64,000 bases of DNA from Sorghum bicolor (GCF_000003195.3 NC_012874.2:1953001-2017000), one strand, 5' to 3'. Shown: positions 33,700 through 45,739, numbered from the stretch's first letter. Notes: generated from the letters alone by a model not told the origin. Made by a program: numbers and translations.

Positions 33700-34658
33700 G
33701 ATCCACAACAACCTCTCTCTTTCTCCCTATCAATGATGCAAGGGTTTCACATGTCATCTTCTTCCTCCTACTCCCATATTACTCTGTTGAGCAGGACCCG
33801 AACACACCAAGATCGGTTAGTAGCTTGCCATTGACGCGTGCGAAGTGGAGGTCAATGATTGCGAGCAACGATGGCATGTCGCGGCCAAACCAGGACGAGG
33901 TCCACTCGAGGAGCGGGAACCCCAAGGTGTTTGGACACCTCGAGCGTGGTGAGCTGCCGGAGTTGGTCGAAGATGGGCGGACCCTAGGTGGCCGCCGCGC
34001 CCATGTGCAAGTGCAGCAGGAGGAGCACGATAAGACAGAAGGCACCCGGGTGGCGGCAGTTGTCCCAAAAACTGGTTGCTCTGTAAGGGGAAATGGCAAG
34101 GGCAGGAGAAACAAGAAGATGACATGTGGGGTCCTTTCGACAATGATAAGGAGAGAGACAGAGAGGCTATCATGGACCATGGGGAATACGAGGAGATAGG
34201 AGAATACAAAGCGGGAAGTGAGCTTAGGCATGCGCTAACACATAGAACAAGAATTGAAACGACAAGTTCACAATAAAATGAGTTGTAATGGCGTACTATT
34301 TCAAAATTAGAAAATTATAATAGCAATCCGACCATATCCGGACCTGTCGACGACGATGTCTTGCGTCCCTACTCCTGTGTGCAGCATGGCGAGCGACGGC
34401 GGGGCCAGATCCAGCTAGTGGGCTGGGAACATGCTCATCACCGAGCTCATTGCGGTGGGCTCTTGGATTTTTTTTTTAAAAAAAATTATCAATTAATTGA
34501 GACATGTGTTCTAAGGAGTCCACCTCAGTTAGTTAATTAACCGAGGGGGGACAATGCAACCGCCTTCGTAGGTCACAATAACCTTTAATTGGAGGCGGTT
34601 GCAATACCTACCGCCGTTAATAAAAAGTGTCATCTCCGTTAAGTTTTATATAGTAGTG
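33700..34658. mobile_element. unresolved region ending in a CACTA-like terminus
   Basis: The right edge TTTTATATAGTAGTG is the inverse of CACTACTATATAAAA, a CACTA-type end. It is preceded by AACCGCC/GGCGGTT-type subterminal repeats in both orientations (GCAACCGCC, GGAGGCGGTTGC). Upstream, 33,779-34,276 has overlapping ORFs on both strands (up to 150 aa) without recognisable motifs. No left CACTA end was located. Confidence 0.4.
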
Positions 34659-35117
34659 GCAGTTAATTTACTTTATGGAGAAATGAGTGCTTTGTTTGGT
34701 TAGATCCCAGTTATATGCATTGATCAATGTACAAGCTAGAATATTAATATAGCTAGAATATTAATATATTCCTGTATATGGGAAAAATTTTACTATAACG
34801 AGAGTCAACTCTGAGTTTAAAACCCCTTACGAGACAAATCCAAAATGTTAAAAATGATCTCCTTCGTGGGGATAAAGGGAATTTACGATATAATCCGGCT
34901 ATGTTTAAGATCCAATGATCCATAGACCAGATTTTGCAGCCAACTGGACCTCATCTTTCCTATGAGAATCACACCCATGGACATCAAACGTCGTCTATGG
35001 GATGAAGGAAATTTTGAAGCCTACATGGACCTGTTATTATTCTTTAAACTTTGCAGGCACCTGGACCTCATGAGGATAAATGTATGTATATTTGTCCACA
35101 TGCTAGAGCCCGGCCAG
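34659..35117. other. gap downstream of the DUF309 gene
   Basis: AT-rich sequence with one short repeat (AGCTAGAATATTAATATA, twice near 34,733-34,760) and no recognisable gene. The end near 35,117 is probably the DUF309 gene's 3' untranslated region. Confidence 0.4.
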
Positions 35118-36266
35118 CTACGTATATTCGTATGTACATTGAAGCGCTGCAAGATGTTGCTCCGTAGCACGCAGCGTTGGAAGCTTCACTCTCTGAGGGT
35201 GATGAGCTTGAGCTCCTTGTGAAGCGCCATCGCCTTTATTATTATTAGGTGCAGAGAACAGTATGCTGGAACAAGCTCCGTCCTCCTCGGCTTCCAGTTC
35301 CAGCCGGTAGAGTTGCTGGCCGGCGGCGAAGTTGCCCAGCAGCTGGTACGAGCTCGCCGAGCCGTCCATGGTTAAGCACATCTCGTCGGTGCCTGAGTTA
35401 ATGAAATAATTAAACAACTTTAGTTATATGCAAATCGGATTCAGCTTTATTAGGCTTTAGCGCGCACACAGGTCGACGATATGGAGTGACGATGACCGAC
35501 GTACGTACATGCGGCGAGCTCCTTCTGGGTGCGGTAGAGGAACTGCAGCACGGCGGCGACCTCGTCCCGGAACCGGGAGAAAGGGCCGCCGCCGCCGCTG
35601 TCGCCGTCGCTGTCTAGCTGCAGCTTGCGGAGCTTGCAGAGGCCCTCGCCGAGCTCCATCATCGCGCCGCGGTGGTTCTGCACGGAGCACATGCCGATCG
35701 TCACATATCCGCGATGGAGCAAATGGATCGTGTTGCACACTCTTGCACCGACGACGTCGTCAAATTGATGAGAAGAATTTCATCGAGCATCTATTGTGCA
35801 ATTGGCATGATGCAGTTGAAGAAGGAAGGAAGGGAACCTGGTTGAAGAGGTGGTGGAAGCCGACGGCGCACTGGAGGACGCCGTGGAGGAGCGTCCGCGC
35901 GGGGTCCTCGGCGCCGTACCACAGCTCCTCCACCACGTCGTGGCACGCGTGGTACTCCCCGCGGTTGAACAGCGCCACCGCCGCGTCGAACGAACCACCG
36001 CCTGCACCCGCCGCCTCCTCCTCGTCCTCATCCGGGGCCGGGCGCTCGCCTCGCGCCGTGAGGAGACGCCGGCGGCAGCGGAGGTCGGAGCTGGCACGGC
36101 CCTGGAGCTGGAGGTGGATCGGCTGCCGTGTCGGCGGCGGTAGTCTCTTGCGGCAGATCAGCGAGAACGCCGCGGTCCCCGTGCCGCCAGTGGTACTGGT
36201 ACACGCGCGGCGTGACGGCGGCGGGCCGGCGCGCACGCACGCGGAGGCGGAGGCCGGCACCGCCAT
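35118..36266 (-). CDS. DUF309-domain protein, probably plastid-targeted
   Basis: Exons (minus): 36266-35838, 35677-35509, 35392-35118; GT-AG, phases consistent, 290 aa. The start MAVPASASACVRAGPPPSRR is chosen because it begins an Ala/Arg/Ser-rich, acid-poor N-terminus typical of chloroplast transit peptides; an ATG at 36,368 would add 34 residues. The DUF309 core spans ~100-195: AVALFNRGEYHACHDVVEEL with W-Y following (the H-x3-E-x2-W signature), LLHGVLQCAVGFHHLFNQ, and NHRGAMMELGEGLCKLRKL. The biochemical role of DUF309 is not known to me. Exon 3 encodes a less conserved tail (QRVKLPTLRATEQHLAALQ). Divergent from NSE1, with transposon-like DNA between. Confidence 0.85.
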
Positions 36267-36466
36267 GGAGATGGACGAGCGCGTGCCACGTACGACTTGC
36301 CTTGGGATGTGGTGCCCGTGCCGTGCCGTGTCCGTGTGTGGCTGGTCACCGCCACGCCGCCACGCCACCCATCATTGGCGAACGAAAATATCCTATCTGA
36401 TGATAACTTCCGGCCCATGAAAACGACGCAGCAGTCGTGAGTGCTGGGCCAATGAGACCTACCTTA

Positions 36467-37196
36467 AGCAACTCTAAATGAACTTGGTATTTACCAAAAT
36501 GCATAAAACTCTAAAAAAAATCTCTCCAATCGTTATGTATTTGGACTTTGCATTTTACATAGCTATGCATTTGGAGGGGGAAACTTGGCATATATGCCAA
36601 AGGAGTCCGGCTATACAAATAGAGATCATGGGATTCTCGGTTCCACCTCGCGGGCTTTTTTCTTCCCTTCACGTGGTTTCCCTTCGCGCCGCCACCACTT
36701 CGCGCGATAAGAGAAGCATCGCGCGTCCTCCTTCGCCAGCTTCGCGTGCGCGTTTGGACGAAGCAGCGCACAATAGGACGACGCAGCGCGCGATAGGACC
36801 TGATGGAGATCGGTACTGGAGCCAAGTGGCGAACCTGTACGACGATGAACTGATGGCCAACAGACGACGAACTGGTACGGTAAACGGGAACTAACGGAAC
36901 GGGAGATCGGTACTGCGAACGGGAACGACGAACTGCACAGCTCAAGATCGGTACTGCGCGACTGTTTGGCGCGGGAATTGGTGAACGGGAGACGACGGCG
37001 GGCTGTTTGGCGCGGGATCGATTGGCCGCGCGGGAAGGAGTGCCGCGAAAAAAATTCTGGGAAAAAAAAAGATGATGGACTTGGCATTTTGCATAACGGT
37101 TGGAGATCACCCGATTTTAGCCTTGCCATTTTCATTTGGGGGTTTGCAATTTGCCTAAAATACATAACTTCAAATGCATAATGGTTGGAGATGCTC
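36467..37196. mobile_element. possible ~730 bp TIR element with GC-rich core
   Basis: The left edge (GCAACTCTAAATGAACTTGG...AAAATGCATAAA) and right edge (reverse complement AGAGCATCTCCAACCATTAT, then GCATTTGAAG) are loosely inverted, each with TTGGAGAT/ATCTCCAA copies. The core is GC-rich and repetitive: GATCGGTACTG occurs three times and CTGTTTGGCGCGGGA twice. ORFs up to 211 aa run across it in several frames but give no recognisable protein. It sits ~200 bp upstream of the DUF309 start. Element class unproven. Confidence 0.45.
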
Positions 37197-37265
37197 TGTT
37201 CAGCCCATTTCTCTGGCCTGTTAAGAACCCTCGGCCATGCACCCAGCCCAGCCCAGCCCATTCAT

Positions 37266-37494
37266 GGCCTTGTTTAGTTCACATGAAAAACCAAAAACTT
37301 TTCAAGTGTCACATCGAATCTTGCGACACATAGATAGAGTATTAAATATAAATAAAAATAAAAACTAATTATACAATTTATCTGTAAATCACGAGATGAA
37401 TATTTTAAGCCTAGTTAGTTCATAATTGGATAATATTTATTAAATAAAAACAAAAATGCTATAATACTCCAACTCATAAAATTTTGGAAACTAA
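37266..37494. mobile_element. MITE, family A, right end lost
   Basis: Starts GGCCTTGTTTAGTTCACATG and proceeds through all family blocks to TTTTGGAAACTAA, where the next element begins. The final ACAAGGCC is absent. Confidence 0.75.
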
Positions 37495-37745
37495 GGCCTT
37501 GTTTAGATGCACTCAAAAACCCAAAACTTTACAAGATTTCCATCACATCGAATCTTACGGCACTTGCATGAAACATTAAATATAGATAAAAAGATAACTA
37601 ATTGCAGTATTGCACAGTTTACCTGTAAATTACGAGATGAATCTTTTAAATCTAGTTACTCTGTGATTGGACAATGTTTGTCAAATAAAAAACAAAAAAA
37701 ATACAGTGTCAAAATCTAAAAGGTTTTTTTAATCTAAACAAGGCC
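37495..37745. mobile_element. MITE, family A, abutting the previous copy
   Basis: Starts GGCCTTGTTTAGATGCACTC and ends TTAATCTAAACAAGGCC. It is head-to-tail with the previous element at a TAA, but no TAA follows its right end, so simple nested insertion is not shown. It ends ~205 bp before the NSE1 start codon. Confidence 0.8.
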
Positions 37746-37950
37746 AAAGAAAAAGACCTTTCTTCGGGTTGCCGCTCTTCTTTTCGCTCTTCCCGCGAAA
37801 ACCTAATTCCACCGCCCAAAAATCCCCACGAAAACCGATTCCGCTTCCGCTTCCGCACCCACCCACCTCCTCTCCTCATCCCTCTCCCCTCCGACCTCTC
37901 GTCTCCCATCCGGTTGCCGAGCGAGCGAGCGTGAGAGAGAAAGAGGGGCC

Positions 37951-40237
37951 ATGGCGCCGCTATCGTGGCGGCACCACACCCTGCTGCAGGCGCTGCTCAC
38001 GCGGGGCCCGCTCTCGGACCGCGACTTCCGCGCCGTCTTCGCCGCCGTCTCCGGCAAGAAACCCGGTACGCCATTCGCATGCTCCTCCACGGGCCACGGC
38101 CATCTGTGATGTGTCTTATTATAATTTATATCTCAGCTCGCGGCGGCCCAGCTGCTCGACGAAATGCTCCTCTAGCAGGTTAATTAACCCGACTGTTTTG
38201 CCCAACTGCTTTTCCCTTTGGAACGTGGTCGTATGCATCTTTAGTTAGGCGTCTAATTGGTCGGTTTTGATGGAATCTGAGTACGAGCGTGGTTGGCTGT
38301 ATGCTGTATCCTAGTTTTGTGGCGCCCTTTGCTGCCTGCTGTTCACGACTCTGATCCTGCTGTTATTGTTCTTGATTACTTCCTCTCTTTTTTTTAGTAC
38401 TGATTGATGTGCATGTGTACTCTAGAATCTGTCATTCGCTTCATACTCACATCATCTGTCATTTGACTGTCAAATGATAACTATAGATGACATGGACCCA
38501 AAGTTATCTTGCCTTGAAAAGATAATTCTCATTCAGAGTTATTTTGCATTTTGGATGAGTTCTGGTACTCTAGTTGATTGGCTCAACTGTATATATGTAG
38601 GAGTAGGACAGGTTATGCAAGTGGGCTTTACTGAGTTTTAGGGGATTGAAACTACCTGAATTTGGTTTTGCCCAAGCTTCTTTTCTGCGGTAACTTATTT
38701 TACATCCCATGGCTTGCAGCTACCCATCAGCAGCTGTTCAATGATACACTTCTCAAGCTCAACAAGGAGTTAGCATACCTGCAGTTTGAGTTGCGAGCAT
38801 GCATGAACCAGTATGATGGAGTGGTGTACTATGGAGTAGTAAATAACATTGTCGATGACGAATCAAAGCTCGGAACAAAGTATTCTGTGCCACAAGTTGC
38901 ATACTACAAAGGGCTGGTATGTGATAGCTTGCTTTGTATAGTTCAATTCAATCTGTCACTATGTATGCTGTGTCTACTTTCATATATGCTCATGTAACTG
39001 TACCATCAATGTTTCTTGTGGCAGTTAGAAGCATTTATTCAGGAAGCTGGAAATGATGGGAGCATAACCAGTATTGATGCTCTCCATGTGCGGCTTGACA
39101 ACCAGGTTTGTTGCATTCTGGGCACATGATTCATAGGTTTTCATGTATTGATTCACCACACATGGTCTTATATCAGCCTATGCTAAGTGGGCCTTGAAAT
39201 AATTATACTTCACAAGCAATTAGCTAAGGCTACAATAGTTTCACATAATTACAGCATGTCATGCACTTGTTGGTGCTCTTTGTGGCATGCATGGTATGGG
39301 AGCACTATGCCTACTGACTGCCAATCTTGATTGCGATGTGTGTATCATGAGTTGCTGACTGCTCTGTTCCCAGGTCATAATTTTAGATGGAGGTTCACAT
39401 GACAGCCAATCTCGCCTTCCATCTTGCATTACGGACTTCAAACTGAGCCAGAAAGAGAAAACTATTGATGAACTGGTATGGGATCGATGGCTATCATACA
39501 CCTCCACAGGCAAGATTGGTCTAGGCATCAGATCATTTCTTGATCTTCGAGGCTGGTTCCGTGCGAATGATATCCCATTGTGCGTTGTCTGCAATGAAGC
39601 TTGTATCAAGGTACTGATATGCAATGGTTATGTGGGTTTCACTAGCCTTGTTCCTGTTTCCAATTCACTGTAACCTCTTCATGTTGGCATGATTATTGTC
39701 TATGTTCATAACAGGCTACAAGTTGCCCTAATGAGGGATGCAACATAAGAATTCATGAGTACTGTTTGAAGAAGAAATTCTCCCAGCGAAAGGTAGATGC
39801 CTAGTTATTTGTCCACACAGTTACACTCATGTTCATTTTGAAGCCAATGTTTGCTATGTTGTTCGCATATGTAGGCTTCAAGAGCCTGTCCTGGCTGTGG
39901 CACTGAATGGCCCCGTCAGGAAGGCGAAGTCGATGGTGACGATGATGCAAACGAGCCTGGTGAAGATGGAACTGCATCAGCCAACCGTTCTTTGAGGAAG
40001 AGACGCAAGGGAGTGAAAGCTGAACTGGTGGAGGATCGTTCTTCGAGGAAGAGACGCAAGGGAGTGAAAGCTGAACTGGTGGAAGATATTCACAATGCAG
40101 GGCCATTAACGGCGGCGGTTCCTAGGAGGTCGAGGAGCATGAGAAGAGTGAAAGCCGAAGCAGTCGAAGCCACTCAAGAGGTGTTGTCTGCAGGGCCTTC
40201 CAAGGCGGCCAGAGCTTCCAAAGGAAGGAAGAAGTGA
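37951..40237 (+). CDS. NSE1: SMC5/6 complex subunit NSE1 (RING-like E3 ligase)
   Basis: Exons: 37951-38065, 38720-38916, 39025-39105, 39374-39610, 39715-39792, 39875-40237; GT-AG, phases consistent, 356 aa. Start MAPLSWRHHTLLQALLTRG. The winged-helix NSE1 region (~10-190) includes ATHQQLFNDTLLKLNKEL, YYGVVNNIVDD and TIDELVWDRWLSYTSTGKIG. The C-terminal variant RING (~201-247) has CVVC, CPNEGC, HEYC and CPGC as zinc ligands. NSE1 pairs with NSE3/NSE4 in the nuclear SMC5/6 complex for DNA repair and has ubiquitin-ligase activity in other eukaryotes. After the RING there is an acidic patch and a basic tail with a 17-residue tandem repeat (RKRRKGVKAELVED, twice, plus a third diverged copy), which looks lineage-specific. 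Confidence 0.95.
39986..40087 (+). repeat. 51-bp in-frame tandem duplication in NSE1 exon 6
   Basis: Two 51-bp copies differing at two positions (TTG/TCG, GAG/GAA) encode RSLRKRRKG... and RSSRKRRKG..., each ending KAELVED. The near identity indicates recent duplication. Confidence 0.95.
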
Positions 40238-40873
40238 ATGGTGCGGGCTCATGGATGATAGGTAGTGAGATTGCAGGCTCTCTTTTGTCGTGTACATACG
40301 GTTGATGGTTGCACCTGGTGGTAGTAGATGGTCCTTTTGGGTGTGGTGAGGGAAGGCTGCTGCCTTCTAGTTGTTGTGGCCTAATATGTATAGCCTCTAC
40401 AAACTCGTAGAGCTTATTTTCTGTCATCTGACAGTAACAGATCAACCTAGACTGGTAGAACCAATCCTGTGCTGGTACTTGTTTGGAATTAGTGACCATA
40501 TTAGAGCACTGAAAAGCTTGAGCAAGGGATTATCTTGTCGCTTGTTAGTTCTAGATTCAGTCATGCTGTTCTGATCTTCTGTGTTGCCTGCTTCTTTGTT
40601 CTTCAGATACATGGTAAAAAAACTGTGTGACGACACTATACGGTTTTCTGGCCGTATAGGCTGCCATCTTTTTTCGTCAGTGCAGCTGTAGAAAGTCAAT
40701 TATTATTGCTCTGAAAACGCGAGCAAAACCAAAGCAGCATGACACGACTCGGCGACAAGTTGCTGGAAAACGAAAGCTAAAACAAGCACTACTACACCTA
40801 CGGAGCTGTCTGACATCGGGAGACAGTACTAGTACACATTTTAACAACTACCAACGTCATCAATGGTGACTTT

Positions 40874-41102
40874 GAGCCTTGTTTAGTTGGGGAACTTTTT
40901 TGGTCTTTTTTGGTACGGTAACACTTTTGTTTGTATTTGGTAACTATTGTCCAATCATAGACTAATTAGGCTTAAAAGATTTATCTCGTAAATTACAGGT
41001 AAACTACGCAATTAATTATTTTTATCTATATTTAACGTTCCATGTATGTGCCGCAAGATTCGAAGTGACGGACTAGAAAAATTTTGGTAACTAAACCAGA
41101 CC
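40874..41102. mobile_element. MITE, family A
   Basis: AGCCTTGTTTAGTTGGGG at the left and GGTAACTAAACCAGACC at the right; the outermost bases have drifted. It lies ~640 bp downstream of NSE1. Confidence 0.75.
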
Positions 41103-41273
41103 TTAGCTGAAATTTTTCTCCGGCATCAGATTCGCAGAAGCTCTAGTAACACCGCCACCGACTATTTACTTTACGATTGTAGTATATAATAATAGTAGCA
41201 TAAAAATATTATGCTCACAATATTCACATTATTATATTCTCATATGAAAACTATTTTTTTATCGAAAATGATA

Positions 41274-41414
41274 TTTCTTTCGTTCCAAATTTATAAGATA
41301 TTTTGACTTTTATCAATATATATAGTTTTTGCTATATACTTAGATACACATTATGTCCAGATACATAGGTATCTATAAAAAGCTAAAATATTTTATAATT
41401 TAGAATGGAAGGAG
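41274..41414. mobile_element. Stowaway-like MITE
   Basis: TA-flanked. Left TTTCTTTCGTTCCAAATTTA, right TAATTTAGAATGGAAGGAG; both sides carry the TATAAGATATTTTGAC/AAAATATTTTATAA inverted block. Confidence 0.7.
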
Positions 41415-41761
41415 TATATATATTTTTCTAGATGTTGGTAGTTAGAATTTAAGAAGTTTGGTTCAAGTTAATGTTAGATGGACTTATGCTTTTTACAAGG
41501 AAGTCTATGTGAAACCAATCCTAGGTACTCGTGTCTGGGAGTTGAGAACATATTTGAGCTCGAGCAAGGAATCAGAGCACGTTGCTTGTTGACGTCGTAG
41601 TATCATAAATTAGTGGCTTTCAGAACATGTTGAAGTTACGTGTTGATCTTTTTCACTCGTTTGCTTTTGCTTCGTTGTTACTCTTCCTAGCTTTCAGAAA
41701 TTACTGGCTTCCCAACTCCCTGATCAAGGCCAGGCATGTCTAGCTCAATGGATCAGTCATC

Positions 41762-41832
41762 TCGAATACCCAGAAAGTTGTGTATCGTTGTATTAAAAAA
41801 ATTAAGCCCTTACAAAACATCACATACACCCA
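41762..41832 (-). mobile_element. LINE 3'-tail fragment
   Basis: CTCGAATACCCAGAAAGTTG, GTTGTATTAAAAAAATTAAG and CCCTTACAAAACATC match the reversed LINE tail seen at 7.5 kb. Confidence 0.4.
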
Positions 41833-41923
41833 AAAAATATTTAAAAAAATGAACTTATAAATCGCCTTTTGCGCCAAGAAAAGATAAGGATACGATTGCA
41901 ACCCTAAAATCACTCTCTACTTA

Positions 41924-42155
41924 GGCCTTGTTTAGTTCGCAAAAATTTTCAAGATTTCTCGTCACATCGAATCTTACGGCACATGCATGAAGTATTAAAT
42001 ATAGATAAAAAAGATAGCTAATTGTATAGTTTACCTATAATTTACGAGACGAATCTTTTGAGCCTAGTTAGTCTATAATTAAATAATAATTGTCAAATAA
42101 AGCCGAAAGTGCTACAGTAGCAAAACCCAAAAAATTTCACGAACTAAACAAGGCC
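41924..42155. mobile_element. MITE, family A
   Basis: Ends GGCCTTGTTTAGTTCGC and CGAACTAAACAAGGCC; TTA precedes and TAG follows, so the duplication has mutated by one base or differs in register. Confidence 0.82.
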
Positions 42156-42427
42156 TAGGCGAAAAGGTAAGATCTACTTGTAGCCCTTGACAACCTCTAC
42201 AGCTGAATTTCCTCGCTAGCAAGCAATAAGGCTCTAGACAAAAAAAGGTACTCTCTTCATTCTAAATTATAAGACATTACAAGAATTTTAAAAACATGAT
42301 GTTTTCTAACTTCTAAAAAAAATATTTGGGGAATAAAAACAGCCATCTTCGAGAGTTCCTAATATTCCGCTTCAAAAAAAAAATCAAAATCTGATCAGTC
42401 TCAGGAGTTGATATTTTGCATCAAGAA

Positions 42428-42487
42428 TTCTAAATTTCTTTCCTATATCCATTTAAATTCTAATTTTCTTTCCTATATCCATTTAAA
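42428..42487. repeat. 30-bp tandem duplication
   Basis: Two copies containing TTTCTTTCCTATATCCATTT, period 30 bp, AT-rich intergenic DNA. Confidence 0.85.
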
Positions 42488-42489
42488 TC

Positions 42490-44190
42490 CTCCCATCAGA
42501 TCTTTCTCTCTTGTAATTTTCTCATATGGAACTATGTATTTTCTCCTTTTCCTTTCTCACGTAGAGACCACGAGAGAAAATCATGACGCAAAAGAAGAGC
42601 GTGCTCAAGAGGGCGGATACGCGGACGACCCGTTCACTTAACTTTACGTGAGTCTTTTTTCCCAAGTGCTAAAAGATTTAGGAGGTCAGTTTAGAAGTTG
42701 TTAGGGATAGATTTTTTCCATTCTTCCAAAAAAACAAAGATAGAAAAGGATTATTAGGTACTCTTAAATATGCTCTTACTATCTTCCCAATGGACTAAGC
42801 AGAACACATACACAATTTAATCATTTAACATCCCAAAATATTTAAATTGTTGGTGCATTGTCATTGTGGTTCGAATCAAATGGACCTCTGTTCGCGATTG
42901 GTATGAGCAATCACCCTAGGATTGAATAATGACATCTGACTTGGTTATTGTGAAATGAAATGGAGAACAACTGCTTGCTTAATTTGTTGATCCCTGGAGT
43001 TACTTGCTTGACGTGCTCTGCTTATATTTGCTGATGCAACTAAAGCTAGCTAGAGCCAGCTAGTTGCGCTACAAGAAAAAAAAAACCCCAGCGATATGCC
43101 TGCCCTCAAATCAAATACTGTTCCGTTTCCATTCACATAAAACTGTTTATTCCATTTTGTTACTAGGATTAGATTTTTTTTTTTGCCGACAATTACTCCT
43201 TTTCTGGGACAGAACAGACAATATAATACCCTATTAATGTCATTTATGTGATATAAAACCATATAAAAACAGGTATTTTTAATAAATCTCTGATGATTAT
43301 TTTTGTGTCACAAACTATGTATAGTATGGTTTATTTTTTTTAGTAGAGAAATTAAAATGCATCATTCAGGTGTTGCACTAATTTTTTTTCTTTGATTGAC
43401 AGACAGGTTTAACAATCCAAGATGACGCAGTGCAGAGACGGTAGCAAAAGTCCAGTTTGGGCTAAATCAGTAGGTGACGTGAGGAAGATGGGTACATGTA
43501 TGAAAACGCTCCTTTTGTTGAATGGTTCATCGCTCACGTCGCGCCAGCTGATTTTTGAGCCCTAAATGCTAAGATACAGACTAACATTTCCTAAATAAAT
43601 GAAGAAAAAAGGACAAAGTTTGGAGGAAGTAGATATAAACTAATATTTTTCTAAAAAGTTGTAATTAAAAAAAAGGAAAAGCTAAATCTCACCTTAGAAT
43701 TCGAGAGCAAACGGGCACCTAGATTTTAGCGCATTTTATTATGCTAGTATAGGACTATAGGGCCAGGAATACTCATGTGCTTTACAACCTCATCAGGCAA
43801 GTTTTTCAATAGTGTTTCATTAGAGTTTCATAGACATTAAATATGTTGATGTGACACTGTATTAATAAAGAGGAAAATGATAAGAGTTTCATGAGAGTAG
43901 ATAGAGTTTTACAGGAATAAAACTCTTCTACACCATTTCTAAAATATAGATGCATTGGAAACCGAGTCATAAAAACCTCAATGAGGATGACCTAACATTT
44001 CCTTTGCTTATATACCTTAGTTGTCATAATAAAAACATTTGAAACATAATTCTATTGATGCATATATTATGGAATATGGAGGGGGAGAGAGAGAGACTAA
44101 TCCCTGGTCAAATTTTACCAACATTTGAATTTTTCTCTCTAAATCTTAATACGCTATAAATTTTGGAATATGTGTGTGTTGAAGGGGGGT
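42490..44190. other. intergenic stretch without recognised gene
   Basis: AT-rich sequence with no ORF over 80 codons that resembles a protein, no tRNA and no clear transposon ends. A short sense-free ORF ends near 42,641. Confidence 0.4.
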
Positions 44191-44193
44191 GTA

Positions 44194-44471
44194 CTGCATC
44201 CATTGTAAATTGTTAGTCATTTTGGCTTTTCTATATAAATCGACTTCTTGATATGTCTTAAATCAAACTTTTTAGGTTTAAACTAGAAAACGACGCTACT
44301 ATTTATGGCACCAAATTAGTATCATTATATTAGATACAACATGAAATATTTTTCACATTGTGCTTACCTGGTCTCATAATTTTTTGTGTTCTTTTCTATA
44401 AATTCAGCCAAAACTAAAAATTTGACTTGAAGACAACTCTAAAGAGTTACTGTATTTTAAGATAGGGAGAG
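44194..44471. mobile_element. Stowaway-like MITE, degenerate
   Basis: TA-flanked. Left CTGCATCCATTGTAAATTG, right TGTATTTTAAGATAGGGAGAG. Longer than the others (278 bp) and with diverged ends. Confidence 0.5.
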
Positions 44472-44576
44472 TAGTTTTTACTTTGTATATGTATATACAC
44501 ACATAACATATATAGAAAAAACGATTATGTATCGAAACCCTAAAACAATGAAAAGTTTAGAACGGAAGGGAGTAAC

Positions 44577-44801
44577 ATTTAGTTCGCAAAAATTTTTAGA
44601 TTTCGACACTGTAGCATTTTCTTTTTTATTTGATAAACATTGTCCGATTATGGAGTAACTAGTCTTAAAAGATTCGTCTCGTGATTTACAGATAAACTGT
44701 TCAATTAGTTTTTGTTTTCATATACATTTAATGCACCATGTATGTGCCGCAAGATTCGATGTGATATGAAATCTTGAAAATTTTTGGGACTAAACAAAGC
44801 C
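44577..44801. mobile_element. MITE, family A, left end eroded
   Basis: Starts within TTTAGTTCGCAAAAATTTTT (GGCCTTG missing) and ends GGGACTAAACAAAGCC. The interior is standard. Confidence 0.72.
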
Positions 44802-45251
44802 TCATTTGTGACACAAGAACTGTTGCCAAGCAACAGGTTGCTGCCTATGCGACAACCCAGCACAGTGCCACGGATACATGGACAAACAGCCGCTCGACCA
44901 CTACTGTGTCTTGGTTATCACATATATCATATACTACTTTTCTTACATAGAAATAATATCATTTGCACCCAACTTTGCAATATATAAAACGCAAAGCTCA
45001 TACAAAAGATATATATATTTTTTCTTTTGAAAACACACAATAAAACGCCGAGCAAGACGCGACGACTTGGCAATAAGTTGGTGGCAGCACAAGCAGGATG
45101 TACTACGAGCTGACTGACTTTGGCTAATTGTATGTATGTACTAACAGAGTGCAGAAATGCACCGCCGGTTCTGCATCTGCACTACCGGTTCATTGAACAG
45201 ACAGTTACATCAACAGTGACTCAACTGAAATTTTTTCTTCATCTTCACACC

Positions 45252-45358
45252 TTGTTCATTTGGCTGATAAGTCATAACAGAAAATACTATTAGCTGATTG
45301 TTGTTAGAGAAAAAACACTGCTGGATGACTGACATATTCGGTCGATAAGCTCGACAGC
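45252..45358. mobile_element. short MITE, family C
   Basis: TTGTTCATTTGGCTGATAAG at the left, GAGAAAAAACACTGCTGGAT in the middle and TTCGGTCGATAAGCTCGA at the right. One of the best-preserved copies of this ~105 bp element. Confidence 0.6.
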
Positions 45359-45739
45359 CCTTGGGACACAATCAGTGAAATGCTCCGGTTATTCCCTCTT
45401 CTTTTGTACAATATAATACAGCCAAAAAAAAGTATAGAAGAAGTTACAATATAATACTACTCCACTGAATTACTGTATGCATTAACATGAAATCCAAATT
45501 AAATACACCCAAAAATTCCCTATAAATCAATTTATCTTCACAGGCAAGTAACTACAGTAGTAGTAATTTAGTAAATACTCTAGCAGTAAACAGTAACAAC
45601 CTTGCTCAATGCCAGTAAGTGCAGCAGAAGCAGTAACTGATCACTAGCCGTGTTGGATCGTGTCCAGCCGGCGTCGTCAACCTCAACCCATGTCTCCACG
45701 ACAGCCGGCGAGCGGCGGCGGCGACGACCACCACTGAAA

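Noticed and set aside
35509..36420. Plus-strand 303-codon ORF
   Set aside because: Antisense to exons 1-2 of the DUF309 gene and crosses its intron; no protein similarity recognised.
36511..37261. Minus-strand ORFs of 199 and 211 codons
   Set aside because: Low-complexity Arg/Ser-rich translations in three overlapping frames within a putative transposable element; no splice model or homology recognised.
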